A stretch of 6,022 bases of DNA from contig JAJXYA010000390.1 of assembly GCA_021780795.1 (NCBI GenBank), positions 1 through 6,022 of the forward strand, read 5' to 3'. A program made the position numbers and the translations under genes. Below the pieces are notes generated by a model. It had not been told where the DNA came from. It worked only from the letters and a program-made list of their open reading frames with translations, and did no database searches. Below, in pieces: positions 5,680 to 6,022 of this stretch. The first letter of the stretch is position 1, and each line of letters begins with the position of its first letter. Source of the stretch: Bacillota bacterium. Lineage in GTDB: Bacteria > Bacillota_A > Clostridia > Clostridiales > Clostridiaceae.

Positions 5680-5889
5680 CATTTTTATAATTAATTTAAT
5701 ATTCCCAATATCTCTGATTTAAAAAAATTATGGTTTTTATGTTTGGAACTCTAAAAAATGCATGTCTCAAAATAAAAGCAATTTGCAGCTTCCTATTGTA
5801 TTTTGCGTGTCATCAACAGCTTTATTCATATAATTAAGCAACAATACTTGTACTAGTTTTATTGATGATACTTTATATGCAATTAGCAG
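5680..5889. other. Intergenic stretch without a supportable gene
   Basis: This is AT-rich DNA with many stops in most frames. The longest item is a minus-strand frame of about 44 codons, in the same frame as the partial gene at 5902-6022 and directly after its stop, ending in TGA near 5767. It has no ribosome binding site at its only ATG (5829) and no recognisable motif. A 7-bp inverted pair, TCATCAA (5810-5816) with TTGATGA (5862-5868), is present but is not a convincing structure. Confidence 0.4.
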
Positions 5890-5918
5890 AAAGCTTGAAA
5901 GTTACACTTCCAAGCCTT
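5890..5918 (-). terminator. Terminator-like hairpin at the end of the minus-strand edge gene
   Basis: Read on the minus strand, AAGGCTTGGAAGT pairs along its whole length with ACTTTCAAGCTTT (13 bp including two G-U pairs) around a GTA loop. On the plus strand those two pairs become C-A mismatches, so the structure favours minus-strand RNA. The stop codon of the edge gene (5904-5902) lies at the loop. The U-tract is short, only UUU at the stem foot followed by CUGCU, so termination strength is uncertain. Confidence 0.5.
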
Positions 5919-6022
5919 GTAATAGTTCTGCCCTATTGGCGTAAAGTTTTGAGTATTTAAGGAATCCCTCATCCATATTTAACACTATCATTCCCGTTTC
6001 ATTCAAATATTCAACATAAGAC
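5902..6022 (-). CDS. C-terminal end of an unrecognised minus-strand protein (partial)
   Basis: The minus strand is open from the window edge to a TAA at 5904-5902, giving 39 residues. They include VEYLNETGMIVLNMDEGFL and end AELLQGLEV. The composition is that of an ordinary soluble protein, with mixed acidic, basic and hydrophobic residues, unlike the low-complexity translation of nearby intergenic DNA. The 13-bp hairpin that encloses the stop codon and fits minus-strand RNA supports a real gene end here. The start and most of the gene lie beyond the window and I do not recognise the family. Confidence 0.5.
   Translation of the reverse strand, partial: SYVEYLNETGMIVLNMDEGFLKYSKLYANRAELLQGLEV

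Overview
The window is AT-rich, low-GC Gram-positive DNA. It has strong AGGAGG-type ribosome binding sites, short intergenic gaps, GTG as well as ATG starts, and U-tailed hairpin terminators. Gene content and style point to Clostridium or a close Clostridiales relative. This is inferred from style and protein families, as the window has no rRNA or marker gene.

Left part (1-3135): positions 1-99 are the tail of an unrecognised plus-strand reading frame. A 288-base non-coding stretch follows. It holds a perfect 16-bp palindrome of LacI/GalR type (207-222) overlapping the -35 of a good sigma-A promoter (217-245), then a leader of about 135 bases rich in small inverted repeats. Next comes a tight three-gene ABC exporter operon: two ABC-2 family permeases (388-1215, 1218-2009) and their ATPase (2031-3032), closed by a clear terminator (3091-3135). 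The set matches the COG4587/COG3694/COG4586 group, whose substrates are mostly unknown.

Middle part (3217-5406): an extended -10 promoter precedes an AraC-family regulator with a C-terminal GyrI-like effector-binding domain. The gene is cut by an in-frame TAA (3543-3545) exactly at the end of the DNA-binding domain. The same frame continues intact to 4163. Thirteen bases later an MFS efflux-type transporter starts (4177-5391), its ribosome binding site overlapping the regulator's stop codon. The layout suggests a drug-sensing regulator and its efflux pump in one operon, with the regulator now split. The transporter's stop codon lies inside its own terminator hairpin.

Right part (5407-6022): gene-poor and read from the minus strand. 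It holds a short AraC-type N-terminal fragment (5459-5635), probably a remnant, then an apparently empty stretch. At the edge is the C-terminal end of an unrecognised minus-strand gene (5902-6022), whose stop codon also sits within a 13-bp terminator-like hairpin.

I see no CRISPR array, tRNA, insertion sequence or other clearly new system. The items most worth a second look are the split AraC/GyrI regulator and the orphan LacI-type operator in front of the ABC operon.
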